NCBI RefSeq assembly: GCF_021730445.1
Contig: NZ_JADNRM010000005.1
Coordinates: forward strand, 153,404 to 194,160
Reading direction: 5' to 3'
DNA length: 40,757 bases
Source: Phocaeicola faecalis
GTDB lineage: Bacteria; Bacteroidota; Bacteroidia; Bacteroidales; Bacteroidaceae
Position numbers and translations under genes: made by a program. This document shows, in pieces, positions 8,264-17,287 of this stretch; positions within the stretch are counted from its first letter, which is position 1, and each line of letters opens with the position of its first letter. The notes beneath the pieces were generated by a model that was not told the DNA's origin, searched no databases, and was given only the letters and a program-made list of their open reading frames with translations.

Positions 8264-8741
8264 GGGCGGCTTGCCTCCCCTCACAAAGTTGTTCATTCCT
8301 CCTTGTCCCTTCATCCTTACACTTTAAATTTAACACACTGACGAACAACCGGTTAAAGATGACAGCACATCCCCTCATCCTCCCTTCAGCCGCGCCTTCC
8401 AAGTCCCTTCACAATCTGCCTTCAGCAATTTCCTTTTTAACGAATGAAGGGAGGCTGAAAGGACGACAACAAGATGCCCATTCACCACCGGAACCCCTAT
8501 CAGCAGGGCGTTTCAACGGCTAATGAAAGGAAGAAGGAAGAAACGATTCGGCTGATACGGAGACTTTGTAACCAAAAGATTTCAGCCATTTTTATGGCTA
8601 TCTCTAATATAATTTAAATTTTTATTCATTGAACGGAAAGCACCCGTCAAGTAGATGATATTTCCCCCTACATTCTATTTTATATTCCTATTTTTGTGCA
8701 ATAAACAATGAAAGTCTTAAATCATACTGAATAAAACAACC
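8264..8741. other. Leader/promoter region of the nine-gene operon
   Basis: No credible gene is seen here. It contains a wide inverted repeat (CCTCCCTTCA at 8379-8388, TGAAGGGAGG at 8445-8454), a copy of TTTTTAACGAA at 8434-8444, a 16-bp palindrome AGCCAT-TTTT-ATGGCT at 8584-8599 and the GH3 promoter. The palindrome lies about 90 bases upstream of the -7 box and could be an operator half for the operon. Confidence 0.45.
8689..8696 (+). promoter_or_regulatory. -7 element of the GH3-led operon
   Basis: TATTTTTG matches the Bacteroides -7 consensus 45 bases before the GH3 start. The nearest TTTG-like upstream motif (TTTC at 8661) is 24 bases away, longer than usual, so the -33 element is weak or missing. 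Confidence 0.5.
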
Positions 8742-10952
8742 ATGAGAAAATTAGCGAAAAGTCTATTTGTAGGAGCAGCCATGTTAGCAACAATGGTTTC
8801 TGCACAAACTCCCCTACCTTACAAAAACAGTCAGTTACCCATCGACGTAAGGGTAAATGATTTGGTGTCACGCATGACACTGAAAGAAAAGGTATCCTTA
8901 ATGATGTACAATGCCCCTCAAATAGACAGACTGGAAATTCCCGCCTACAATTGGTGGAACGAATGTCTGCACGGCATTGCCCGTTCGGAGGAAAAGACAA
9001 CCGTATTTCCACAACCCATAGGACTAGCAGCGACGTTTAACCCCAAAGAACTGCAAAAATCAGCAGAAATGATTTCCGATGAAGGACGTGCAGTCTATAA
9101 TTTGTCTGTAAAAAAAGGGAATACAGCCAAGCGGTATACAGGACTGACTTTCTGGACCCCCAATATCAATATCTTCCGAGACCCACGTTGGGGAAGAGGG
9201 CATGAAACGTATGGCGAAGACCCGTTGCTGACCGCAGAAATGGGTATTGCCATGACCAAGGGTTTACAAGGGAATGACCCCAATTACCTGAAACTATCTG
9301 CATGTGCCAAACATTTTGCCGTGCACAGCGGTCCGGAGCCTCTTCGACATGAATTCAATGCCACTGCAGATGAACACGATTTATACGACACTTACCTGCC
9401 TGCGTTTTATCGTCTGATAAAAGAAGCAAATGTTTCGGGAGTGATGTGTGCCTACAATAGCTTCAAAGGACAGCCTTGCTGTGGAAGCAATCTGTTTTTA
9501 AGAAAAATATTATTGCATGACTGGAAATTCAATGGCTACATCACTTCTGACTGTTGGGCAATATCAGACTTTATATATGGACATAAAACCCATAAAGACT
9601 CCATATCCGCCTCATCGGATGCCGTCTTGCACGGTACTGACTTGGAATGTGGTAATGTTTACCGTTCACTGACCGAAGCAGTCGAAGCCGGTATGATTAC
9701 CGAAGACCAGATAGACATCTCACTCAAAAAACTTCTAAAGATACAGTTCCGCTTGGGAATGTTTGACCCACAGGACAAAGTTCCCTATTCAAAAATCGGT
9801 GCCGAAGTGCTGGAGTCCAAGCCTCATCAGCAACAAGCCTTGAAAATGGCACGCCAGTCAATGGTTTTACTGAAAAATGAAAAACAGTTACTGCCTTTGT
9901 CTTCTAAGATTAAGAAAATAGCCTTACTTGGTCCCAATGCCAATAATGGTACCACTCAATTAGGGAATTATAACGGTATTCCAAGTAAAAACACCACATT
10001 GCTGGATGCACTTCGCGCAGAAAAAGGCATTGAAGTTGTATACGATTCCATATCAGATTTCATCACCCTACACCCCGGTATTGATTTGCAGCATTATGCA
10101 GAGAAGTATAAAGATGTGGATTTAATTATTTATGCCGGCGGTATTTCAGCTCTTCTGGAAGGAGAAGAAGGTGATACCGGAAATGTGGAAGGATTTTATG
10201 GAGGAGATAGAACCACCATCAATTTGCCTGCTGTACAAACACAAGTCATGCAAATGTTGCAAAAGTCGGGTAAACCCATGATTTTTATATGTATGTCCGG
10301 CAGTGCAATCGCATTTAACTGGGAATCCCAACACATCCCTGCCATTATTCAAGCATGGTATGGAGGACAAGCGGCCGGCACAGCATTGGCTGATATTCTT
10401 TTCGGACGTTATAATCCTTCAGGCAAGTTGCCTATTACTTTTTATCGGTCTGACAGTGACTTACCGGCAATAGAAGATTATTCCATGAAAAACCGTACAT
10501 ACCGATATTTCAATGGCGATGTACTTTATCCATTCGGATACGGCCTGAGTTTCACCAAGTTTAAATTCAAGAAACTCAATGTTCCCCAAGAAGTTCAGAT
10601 AGGGGATACTATCAGCATCAGTACAGAGGTTGTAAATACGGGGAAATCTGCCGGAGAAGAGGTGGTACAGTTATACTTGTCACACAAAGATATCGCCCCC
10701 GAAGCTCCCAACAGCCAACTTGTCGGTTTCCAAAAGGTAATGCTTCAACCGGGCGAACGCAAGATTGTGCATTTTAAGCTATCCCCCCGAAATCTGGCTT
10801 ATGTAGACGAAACCGGCGGAGTCAATACCATGCCCGGTAAAATAAAAGTGTACATAGGCAACGTATGTCCCAATGCACCGGAAAGATTTACATCGGGAGT
10901 TCTATCCACAACAATGGAACTGAAAGGCAAACCTTTGTATTTTATGTATTAA
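8742..10952 (+). CDS. GH3 exo-beta-glycosidase (xylosidase/glucosidase type)
   Basis: GH3 enzymes remove beta-linked sugars from non-reducing ends with retention. After a signal peptide (MRKLAKSLFVGAAMLATMVSA) the protein has the barrel domain with YNWWNECLHGIAR, FPQPIGLAATFN, WTPNINIFRDPRWGRGHETY, LSACAKHFAVHSGPE and the nucleophile region YITSDCWAISDF, where D270 is the expected nucleophile. The second domain carries KNEKQLLPL and GGISALLEGEEGD; a fibronectin-III-like domain (about 640-715, EVVQLYLSHKD) closes it. At 736 residues it lacks a PA14 insert. The WWNE/HGIAR form resembles beta-xylosidase-type GH3, but specificity is not certain. It is first in the operon. Confidence 0.93.
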   Translation: MRKLAKSLFVGAAMLATMVSAQTPLPYKNSQLPIDVRVNDLVSRMTLKEKVSLMMYNAPQIDRLEIPAYNWWNECLHGIARSEEKTTVFPQPIGLAATFNPKELQKSAEMISDEGRAVYNLSVKKGNTAKRYTGLTFWTPNINIFRDPRWGRGHETYGEDPLLTAEMGIAMTKGLQGNDPNYLKLSACAKHFAVHSGPEPLRHEFNATADEHDLYDTYLPAFYRLIKEANVSGVMCAYNSFKGQPCCGSNLFLRKILLHDWKFNGYITSDCWAISDFIYGHKTHKDSISASSDAVLHGTDLECGNVYRSLTEAVEAGMITEDQIDISLKKLLKIQFRLGMFDPQDKVPYSKIGAEVLESKPHQQQALKMARQSMVLLKNEKQLLPLSSKIKKIALLGPNANNGTTQLGNYNGIPSKNTTLLDALRAEKGIEVVYDSISDFITLHPGIDLQHYAEKYKDVDLIIYAGGISALLEGEEGDTGNVEGFYGGDRTTINLPAVQTQVMQMLQKSGKPMIFICMSGSAIAFNWESQHIPAIIQAWYGGQAAGTALADILFGRYNPSGKLPITFYRSDSDLPAIEDYSMKNRTYRYFNGDVLYPFGYGLSFTKFKFKKLNVPQEVQIGDTISISTEVVNTGKSAGEEVVQLYLSHKDIAPEAPNSQLVGFQKVMLQPGERKIVHFKLSPRNLAYVDETGGVNTMPGKIKVYIGNVCPNAPERFTSGVLSTTMELKGKPLYFMY

Positions 10953-11001
10953 ACAAGAATAGAACAAATTAAATAAGCAACGCCCTAACCAATCATTTAT
11001 T

Positions 11002-12837
11002 ATGAAGAACGTTATCATTTCAACGAACCGCATAGGAAAAAGCATCATGCTTTTGGCCATGCTACTTTTAACTTGCAGTGCATGGGGACAACAAAATTGG
11101 CTGCCAAACCATCCCCGTCTATTATTTACCGGAGCCGAAACCTCGGAAGTGAAAGAATTGATAAAGAGCGAACCATTGGCCGGTGAATTGGCGTTGTATT
11201 TGAAAGCACAAGCCGATTCCATAGCAGAGGCACCACAATTGCCATACGAAATGGATAAATACGGTAATATGTTGTGGACTTCACGTGCTTATGTCTATCG
11301 GTTGGGTACTTTATCATTAGCCTACCGCATCTATGGTGAAGATAAATATTTAAACGCAGCCAATGATGCCATCTTGTGGGTGTGTAACTTCCCTGATTGG
11401 GACCCAAAGCACTACCTTGATACAGCCGAAATGACTGCAGCAGTAGCCATTGCCTACGACTGGCTTTTTGCCGAACTTCCACACGCTACAAAACAGCTAG
11501 TCAAAGCGAGTATCTACAAGAATGCGATTCATCGGGTGTTGCGCGAATACGAAAAAGGAGGACCGGGCAGTTGGGCAAAGCGTGAAACCAACTGGAACGT
11601 GGTATGTAACACCGGTATGGTATTGGGCGCATTGGCTGTAGCCGAAGACTATCCCCAAGAAACCGGTGTCATCTTAGAAAATGCCGCCAAATACATGCCC
11701 AACTGCCTGAAACTTTTTGCTCCCGACGGTGTATGTTACGAAGGGCCCGCCTATTGGGGATACACCAACCGCTACCTTTCCATGTACTTGAAAGCGGTAA
11801 CAGACAATGGCGGCGATAAGGGAGGCATTGCCCAATTGCCGGGTATCAACCGTACAGCACTTTACCAGATACGCACACTCACCCCATCAGGACATCCGTT
11901 CTATTTCGGCAATGCAGGTATCGGACATGAGTCTTTTGGCGGTCCCGCCTATTTTCTGTATGGCAAAATGTTCCATCAGCCCGAAGTATCCGCCTGGAAT
12001 AGAAACGAAGTGGCTAAAGCACTGCATGGTGCCAGAATGTTCGACCAACTCTTCTTTCTCTCCCTACCTTGGTTTGACAACACTCCTACCGGTAAAACAA
12101 GCACTGTGCCTGCCATGGAAGTGTATCACAACAAGATTAATGACATTGTGGTGTTCAACGGTGACCGCAACAAAAAGGGTTCTGTCTATTTAGTAGCCAA
12201 AGGCGGTCTACCCAATCAGGCACATCAGCAAATGGATTGCGGCACATTCATTGTAGAAAGTGACGGTGTGCTTTGGACAGAAGACCTCGGTGCCGATGAC
12301 TACGACTTGCCCGGTTTCTGGGACGGGAAGCCCGGTGGCCAGCGTTGGAAATACTTCCGCAACAACAATTTCTCGCACAATGTCATCAACATAGACCATA
12401 GCCTGCAATATGCCAATGGCCATGCTTTTGTCTGCGAGGAGCATCCCGAAGCCAAGCAGCCTTCCGTCAAACTGAACTTATGTGAAGTGTACAAGGAAAA
12501 AGCAAAAAGTGCTTATCGCAAGTTCACAATGCTCAACAGTCATACTATGGAAATAGAAGATGAAGTGAAGTTGCTTGATGCCAGTTCAAAGGTGTCATGG
12601 GTAGCCGGCACCAAAGCCAATGTAGAAGTGAACGGAAACAAAGCTCACTTTATGCGTAATGGCAAGCATTTTTATATGCAGATAACTGCTCCTGCCGGTG
12701 CAGTGTTCAAGACTTATCCGGCCAAGAATACTTATAAGGGAGAAAAACCTATCGAGGGTATCACAATGCTTGAAGCAGAATGTCCGTTCAAAGGAACAGA
12801 CGGTAAGGTGACGGTACGGATGAGCAGCAAAAAATAA
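11002..12837 (+). CDS. Heparinase II/III-like polysaccharide lyase (first copy)
   Basis: This superfamily cleaves uronic-acid polysaccharides by beta-elimination. A signal peptide (LLAMLLLTCSAWG) is followed by NWLPNHPRLLFTGAE, typical of the family start. The toroid part has ETNWNVVCNTGMVLGALAVAE (N197-W198-N199) and CYEGPAYWGYTNRY. The C-terminal sandwich has PNQAHQQMDCGTFIVESDGV and NNFSHNVINIDHS (H459), the usual HN(V/T)xxxD motif. At 611 residues it has the length expected of PL33/PL12-like enzymes; I cannot fix the CAZy family by eye. It begins 49 bases after GH3 and ends 7 bases before the next gene. Its last 127 bases are duplicated 4.4 kb downstream. Its products would suit the GH88 enzyme. 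Confidence 0.85.
   Translation: MKNVIISTNRIGKSIMLLAMLLLTCSAWGQQNWLPNHPRLLFTGAETSEVKELIKSEPLAGELALYLKAQADSIAEAPQLPYEMDKYGNMLWTSRAYVYRLGTLSLAYRIYGEDKYLNAANDAILWVCNFPDWDPKHYLDTAEMTAAVAIAYDWLFAELPHATKQLVKASIYKNAIHRVLREYEKGGPGSWAKRETNWNVVCNTGMVLGALAVAEDYPQETGVILENAAKYMPNCLKLFAPDGVCYEGPAYWGYTNRYLSMYLKAVTDNGGDKGGIAQLPGINRTALYQIRTLTPSGHPFYFGNAGIGHESFGGPAYFLYGKMFHQPEVSAWNRNEVAKALHGARMFDQLFFLSLPWFDNTPTGKTSTVPAMEVYHNKINDIVVFNGDRNKKGSVYLVAKGGLPNQAHQQMDCGTFIVESDGVLWTEDLGADDYDLPGFWDGKPGGQRWKYFRNNNFSHNVINIDHSLQYANGHAFVCEEHPEAKQPSVKLNLCEVYKEKAKSAYRKFTMLNSHTMEIEDEVKLLDASSKVSWVAGTKANVEVNGNKAHFMRNGKHFYMQITAPAGAVFKTYPAKNTYKGEKPIEGITMLEAECPFKGTDGKVTVRMSSKK
12706..12832 (+). repeat. Direct repeat, copy 1 (3' end of lyase gene)
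   Basis: These 127 bases, coding for the final 42 or so residues of the lyase, recur at 17105-17231 with only two mismatches (C to T in ccgGCCaag and in tgtCCgtt). The copies are in the same orientation, 4399 bp apart, and bracket the GH95-PL8 fusion gene. Confidence 0.95.
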
Positions 12838-12844
12838 AACAAGC

Positions 12845-15800
12845 ATGAAAAACTATTTAAGAAAACTTCTTTTCATTTGCCTTGGGCTATTAATGGCGGG
12901 GCAATGTATAACTGCCAAATCAGTTAAAGTAAAAAATAAAATTGACTGGCCATCATTTATGCAATGTCAGGACATGATATGGGAAACATTACCGGAGTAC
13001 TGGTATGAATCTGCTTTCATGGGAAACGGTATGCTGGGATTGATGATATATAAAGAACCGGACGAGAATTATATTCGTCTGGAAACGGGACGTTGTGATG
13101 TAGAAGATCATCGTCCGGGACGTGGTTGTCTCCATACTCCCCGTTTACTCACCGGACATTTCGCTCTCCGTCCACAAGGTAAAATTCTGAACGGCACTAT
13201 GCGTCTAGATCTTTGGAATGCCGAAACTACCGCTCGTATCAATACTACCCAAGGAACTATCGAACTGCAGGCTCTGGTTCATGCTGACCAGATGGTTATG
13301 CTGGTAGATGTACGGACCAGTGAAGGTGAACAGGATTTCCGTTGGGAATGGATACCTGCCGATGCACAAAGTCCCCGTTATCTTTTCTCAAAGACTAAAG
13401 AAAGCTGGTTCAGAGTTGACAATTATCAACTTAATCCTGAGCCTCTAGTTGAGCCGGGGCTTTCCATACAAAAGCTCAATGCCGGAGGCGAGACAGCGGT
13501 TGCTTGGAGAGAGAAAGCGGGAAAGACCTCGCATACTTATTATATTACCCTTACACATAGTTTTCCTCAATCAACTGCGATGCAAGAAGCAGAACAGAAT
13601 CTTGCCGTAGCCATGAAGACCGGTTTCAAGAATTTGCAAAAACAACACCGGGCATGGTGGCATGCCTTCTATCCAAAAAGTTTTCTGACTTTGCCCGATG
13701 TACAAAAGGAAAATTTTTATTGGGCACAAATGTATAAGTTGGGCAGTGCTACCCGTGGCGACCGTGCCTTGATTGATAATTGCGGTCCGTGGCTTGCTGT
13801 TACTCCTTGGCCCAATGCCTGGTGGAACTTGAATGTGCAACTTACTTATTGGGCATTGAACGCATCCAATCATCTGGATTTGGCTGCTTCATTGGAAAAT
13901 GCACTTTACAATCATACAGATAATTTAAAAAAGAATCTACCCGCTGCTTATCAGGAAGATGCACTTGGCATTGCTTGTACCTCTAATTTGAACTGCCTTT
14001 CAGAAGAAGTCTCTGATCCGGGTAAGGATAAAGGTGCACAGATAGGTTTGCTAAATTGGGCTTGTCATAATCTGTGGCTTATCTATCGTCATAAAATGGA
14101 CGATACCTTGCTGCGTAATAAACTTTTTCCATTATTGAAACAGGCTACCAATCATTATCGCCACTTCCTCTATCGCGGCAAAGACGGAAAGTTACATCTT
14201 CCTTCCACCTATTCACCTGAATATGGCAATGCTGAGGACTGTAATTTCAATCTTGCTTTAATTAATTGGGGATGTAAAACCTTGCTTGAGATTACCGAAC
14301 GATTGAAAATAGAGGATGAACTAATTCCTGTTTGGAAAGAGATATTACGAGACCTTACTCCGTACCCTGTAAAAGAAGGAGAAGGACTCATGATAGGACA
14401 TGGAGTACCTTATGTCAACTCGCACCGCCACTATTCCCATCTGCTGGCAGCCTATCCACTCTATCTTATCAACAGGGAAAATCCTGAAGAATACAAATTA
14501 ATAGACGAATCATTGAAATATTGGCAAAGCAAACCTGCTGCACATCGTGGTTACTCTTATACAGGAGGGGCGTCTATTGCAGCTGCTTTAGGAAAGGGTA
14601 ATGATGCATTAGATTATTTAAATAAACTGTTTGACAATTTTGGTGAGATGAACTTCATGTCCGTGAATACACTTTACCGTGAATCCGGTCCTGTCATCGA
14701 GACCCCCTTGTCAGGAGTGCAGTCTATTCATGACATGCTACTGCAAAGTTGGGGAGGCAAGTTACGCATCTTCCCCGCCGTGCCCGATGCTTGGGGCGAC
14801 GTGGCATTCCGTGACTTGCGTACCGAAGGGGCTTTCTTGGTGACGGCTTCGCGCAAGGAGGGCAAGACGGAGTTTGCCCTCCTCAAGAGCCGTGCCGGAG
14901 AGCCGTGCGTGGTGGTGATTGATATGCCCAATCCTCAGTTTGAGGGGAAACGAGATTACGAAGTCACCGCTTTGGGAAACAATGCTTTCAAGATAGACTT
15001 GAAGAAAGGGGAAACCGTGGTTATCTCACCGAAAGGAGCGAAAACGGATTTCACGATAGAGGCTATCCATCATGCTGATGGGAACTGTTTCGGAAAGAAG
15101 AAAGAGGCAACAGTGCAGGCTTCAAACAGCCGCTTTATCCAAAATATTAAGAGGAACTACATTTCCACTATCATAGGCTTGGAAGATGGAAAGGAACAAC
15201 TTGTTACAGAGCTTGCTGCCATAGAACCAGAAAAAGAAGTGTCAGACCAAAACATAGTGGAGTTGCAACAGATGTACCCTGCTTCGCAGGATGAAGTAGA
15301 ACGATACATCAAAGAACAACAACCTGACGGCTCTTGGAAGGACATCAATTATCAAGACCGCAAGCACTCCGGATGGAATGCACAGGTACATGCCAACCGC
15401 ATCTTGTTGCTGTCTAAATATTATTCTTCCAAGAAAGCGGAACTTACTGCCGGGCAAAAGCAAGATTTAAGTAACGCCATCCATGGAGCAATGAACTTCT
15501 GGTTTGCAAAAAAGCCGGTATGCTTGAATTGGTGGTACAACGAAATCGGCATTCCCCGCACCTTGGGGGCAACCTTTTTGCTGATGGAAGATGAAATGAG
15601 CGAGGCGGAAAAGCAGTCGGCAATAGAAGTAATGCTGAAGGCCCGGATAGGAAGAACCGGGCAAAACAAGGTATGGCTTGCCGGTAACGTGTTGATAAGG
15701 GCTTTGCTGCAAAATGATTGGGAATTGGTGAAAGAGGCAAGAAACGCCATTGCCGGTGAAATAGTAACCGGAAAGAAAGAGGGCATAAAAGACGACTGGA

Positions 15801-17080
15801 GCTTTCACCAGCATGGTGCTCAACAACAATTTGGCAATTACGGGCTGGCGTTTCTCAGTAGCATGGGGCTTTACTCCGCGGTGTTTGCACATACGCCGTT
15901 GGCTTTCTCGCCCCAACAGCAAGAAACACTTACGTCCTTGTTATTGGAAGGGTATCGGTGGATTACGTGGCGGGGATATTGGGATGTAAACGCTTTGAAC
16001 CGCCAGCTATTCCGCAATGCCGACATAGACAAGACATTTTGGCTGAGGTTCACGGCATTGTCGTTAATAAAAGGAAGCGATGCAGAAATTGCCAGAAAAA
16101 TCAAACAGATGGTGACGGAAACATCGTTACAGAATAGTGGGAAAGGCGGGTTCGCGGGGCATAAGCATTTCGGTGATTCGGATTATACACTGCATCGGAC
16201 CGACAAGTGGATGGCATCGCTACGTATGGCTTCCACGAGGGTCATAGGCACGGAACTGATAAACGAAGATAACCTGAAAGGATATTATATGGCAGATGGT
16301 GCCCTCTATACTTATATTAATGGCGACGAGTATCATAACATCTTCCCATTATGGAACTGGAGGTTGATTCCCGGCATTACCACTTATCTGAACGATGCCC
16401 CCATACCAAACCCCTATAAGGTGGATGGCAGCAACCACAGCTACGAAGTGGGTGGAATCAGTCACAACGGAAACGGAATAAGTGCTATGAAGCTGGATAG
16501 GAACAAGCTGCGGGCTTATAAAAGTTGGGTGTTTACCCAAGACTTCATACTTTGTATGGGAAGCGGCATACAAGCTGACAGCACTGCCACGTTGGTGACT
16601 ACCATAGACCAACGCCGCTATGCAAGCAATGAATGGGCACAAGGGCAAAAGCATTTCCACGGCAATACGGGATATATCGTGTTGCAGGCGGACACTTGCA
16701 AAAGTAGCGTGGAAGAGGTGGAGGGTGATTGGAGCAGTTTTATGGGTTCGTATGCGCCTCGTCGGGAAAAAGGCAAAGTATATAGTCTCTACCTGACCCA
16801 CGATACCCATACCCCCGCTTCTTATGTCTATGTGGTATTGCCGGGAGCCACCCGCGGACAAACAGAACAGTTTCATATCGAAGACATACAAGTTTTGCAA
16901 AATACCCCGGAAGCGCAAGTGGTGGTAGTAAAAGGCATCTGTTACATCAGTGCTTATCAAGCCACGGTCATCCGATTACCCAATAAGAAGGAAATCGAAA
17001 TACCGCAAGCCGGCACTTACATGGCCGATGCCTCGAAAGGGGAAGTATTAAAAGGTGATTGCTTTAAAATGGGCGATTGA
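12845..17080 (+). CDS. GH95-like / PL8 fusion enzyme (1411 residues)
   Basis: After a signal peptide (about 1-24) residues 27-733 read as a GH95-like domain: FMGNGMLGLMIYKE, WWNLNVQLTYWALNASNHLD, YSPEYG with E459 at the expected acid position, SHRHYSHLLAAYPL and LQSWGGKLRIFPAVPDAW. From about 765 it is a polysaccharide lyase family 8 protein: NWWYNEIGIPRTLGATFLLM, N941, FHQHG with H990, Y999, R1053 and R1057, then DYTLHRTDKWMASLRMAS and FPLWNWRLIPGITT. The H-Y spacing of 9 and H-R spacing of 63 match chondroitin AC lyases (H225/Y234/R288), so the lyase half looks active. PL8 cuts hyaluronan, chondroitin or xanthan-type uronides. The GH95-like half lacks the DGNFG motif, having ETPLSG. GC content jumps locally at 14741-14940. 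Flanking direct repeats suggest the gene was inserted here. Confidence 0.88.
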   Translation: MKNYLRKLLFICLGLLMAGQCITAKSVKVKNKIDWPSFMQCQDMIWETLPEYWYESAFMGNGMLGLMIYKEPDENYIRLETGRCDVEDHRPGRGCLHTPRLLTGHFALRPQGKILNGTMRLDLWNAETTARINTTQGTIELQALVHADQMVMLVDVRTSEGEQDFRWEWIPADAQSPRYLFSKTKESWFRVDNYQLNPEPLVEPGLSIQKLNAGGETAVAWREKAGKTSHTYYITLTHSFPQSTAMQEAEQNLAVAMKTGFKNLQKQHRAWWHAFYPKSFLTLPDVQKENFYWAQMYKLGSATRGDRALIDNCGPWLAVTPWPNAWWNLNVQLTYWALNASNHLDLAASLENALYNHTDNLKKNLPAAYQEDALGIACTSNLNCLSEEVSDPGKDKGAQIGLLNWACHNLWLIYRHKMDDTLLRNKLFPLLKQATNHYRHFLYRGKDGKLHLPSTYSPEYGNAEDCNFNLALINWGCKTLLEITERLKIEDELIPVWKEILRDLTPYPVKEGEGLMIGHGVPYVNSHRHYSHLLAAYPLYLINRENPEEYKLIDESLKYWQSKPAAHRGYSYTGGASIAAALGKGNDALDYLNKLFDNFGEMNFMSVNTLYRESGPVIETPLSGVQSIHDMLLQSWGGKLRIFPAVPDAWGDVAFRDLRTEGAFLVTASRKEGKTEFALLKSRAGEPCVVVIDMPNPQFEGKRDYEVTALGNNAFKIDLKKGETVVISPKGAKTDFTIEAIHHADGNCFGKKKEATVQASNSRFIQNIKRNYISTIIGLEDGKEQLVTELAAIEPEKEVSDQNIVELQQMYPASQDEVERYIKEQQPDGSWKDINYQDRKHSGWNAQVHANRILLLSKYYSSKKAELTAGQKQDLSNAIHGAMNFWFAKKPVCLNWWYNEIGIPRTLGATFLLMEDEMSEAEKQSAIEVMLKARIGRTGQNKVWLAGNVLIRALLQNDWELVKEARNAIAGEIVTGKKEGIKDDWSFHQHGAQQQFGNYGLAFLSSMGLYSAVFAHTPLAFSPQQQETLTSLLLEGYRWITWRGYWDVNALNRQLFRNADIDKTFWLRFTALSLIKGSDAEIARKIKQMVTETSLQNSGKGGFAGHKHFGDSDYTLHRTDKWMASLRMASTRVIGTELINEDNLKGYYMADGALYTYINGDEYHNIFPLWNWRLIPGITTYLNDAPIPNPYKVDGSNHSYEVGGISHNGNGISAMKLDRNKLRAYKSWVFTQDFILCMGSGIQADSTATLVTTIDQRRYASNEWAQGQKHFHGNTGYIVLQADTCKSSVEEVEGDWSSFMGSYAPRREKGKVYSLYLTHDTHTPASYVYVVLPGATRGQTEQFHIEDIQVLQNTPEAQVVVVKGICYISAYQATVIRLPNKKEIEIPQAGTYMADASKGEVLKGDCFKMGD

Positions 17081-17104
17081 TAATTGACAATCTACAATTC
17101 ATTA

Positions 17105-17239
17105 TTCAAGACTTATCCGGTCAAGAATACTTATAAGGGAGAAAAACCTATCGAGGGTATCACAATGCTTGAAGCAGAATGTTCGTTCAAAGGAACAGAC
17201 GGTAAGGTGACGGTACGGATGAGCAGCAAAAGACTTTGA
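17105..17239 (+). pseudogene. Remnant of the lyase 3' end (direct repeat copy 2)
   Basis: Bases 17105-17231 repeat the last 127 coding bases of the lyase at 11002-12837 with two mismatches. The reading frame is kept (FKTYPVKNTYKGEKPIEG, then AECSFKGTDGKVTVRMSSKRL) and ends at TGA 17237-17239. It has no start and no upstream lyase sequence, so it is a scar. It lies in the 207-base gap after the fusion gene, the largest gap in the operon. Confidence 0.93.
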
Positions 17240-17287
17240 TAATAATTAATACAATATCAATAAGTGGAATAAAAAACAAAAAACGCA

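Noticed and set aside
8434..8444. TTTTTAACGAA upstream of GH3 as a third copy of the shared promoter element
   Set aside because: It is about 247 bases from the GH3 -7 box, in the opposite relative orientation, and lacks the GTAC partner, so it is not counted with the other two.
8057..8523. Two overlapping open frames (68 and 118 codons) across the repeat arrays, one with KKAR heptads
   Set aside because: The frames follow the 21/22-bp repeat period, have no known motif or signal peptide, and sit in the divergent control region. The repeats explain them better than a gene does.
12845..12920. Lipoprotein signal in the fusion protein (Cys in AGQC)
   Set aside because: The residue before Cys is Gln, not Gly/Ala/Ser, so a lipobox is unlikely; an ordinary signal peptide fits better.
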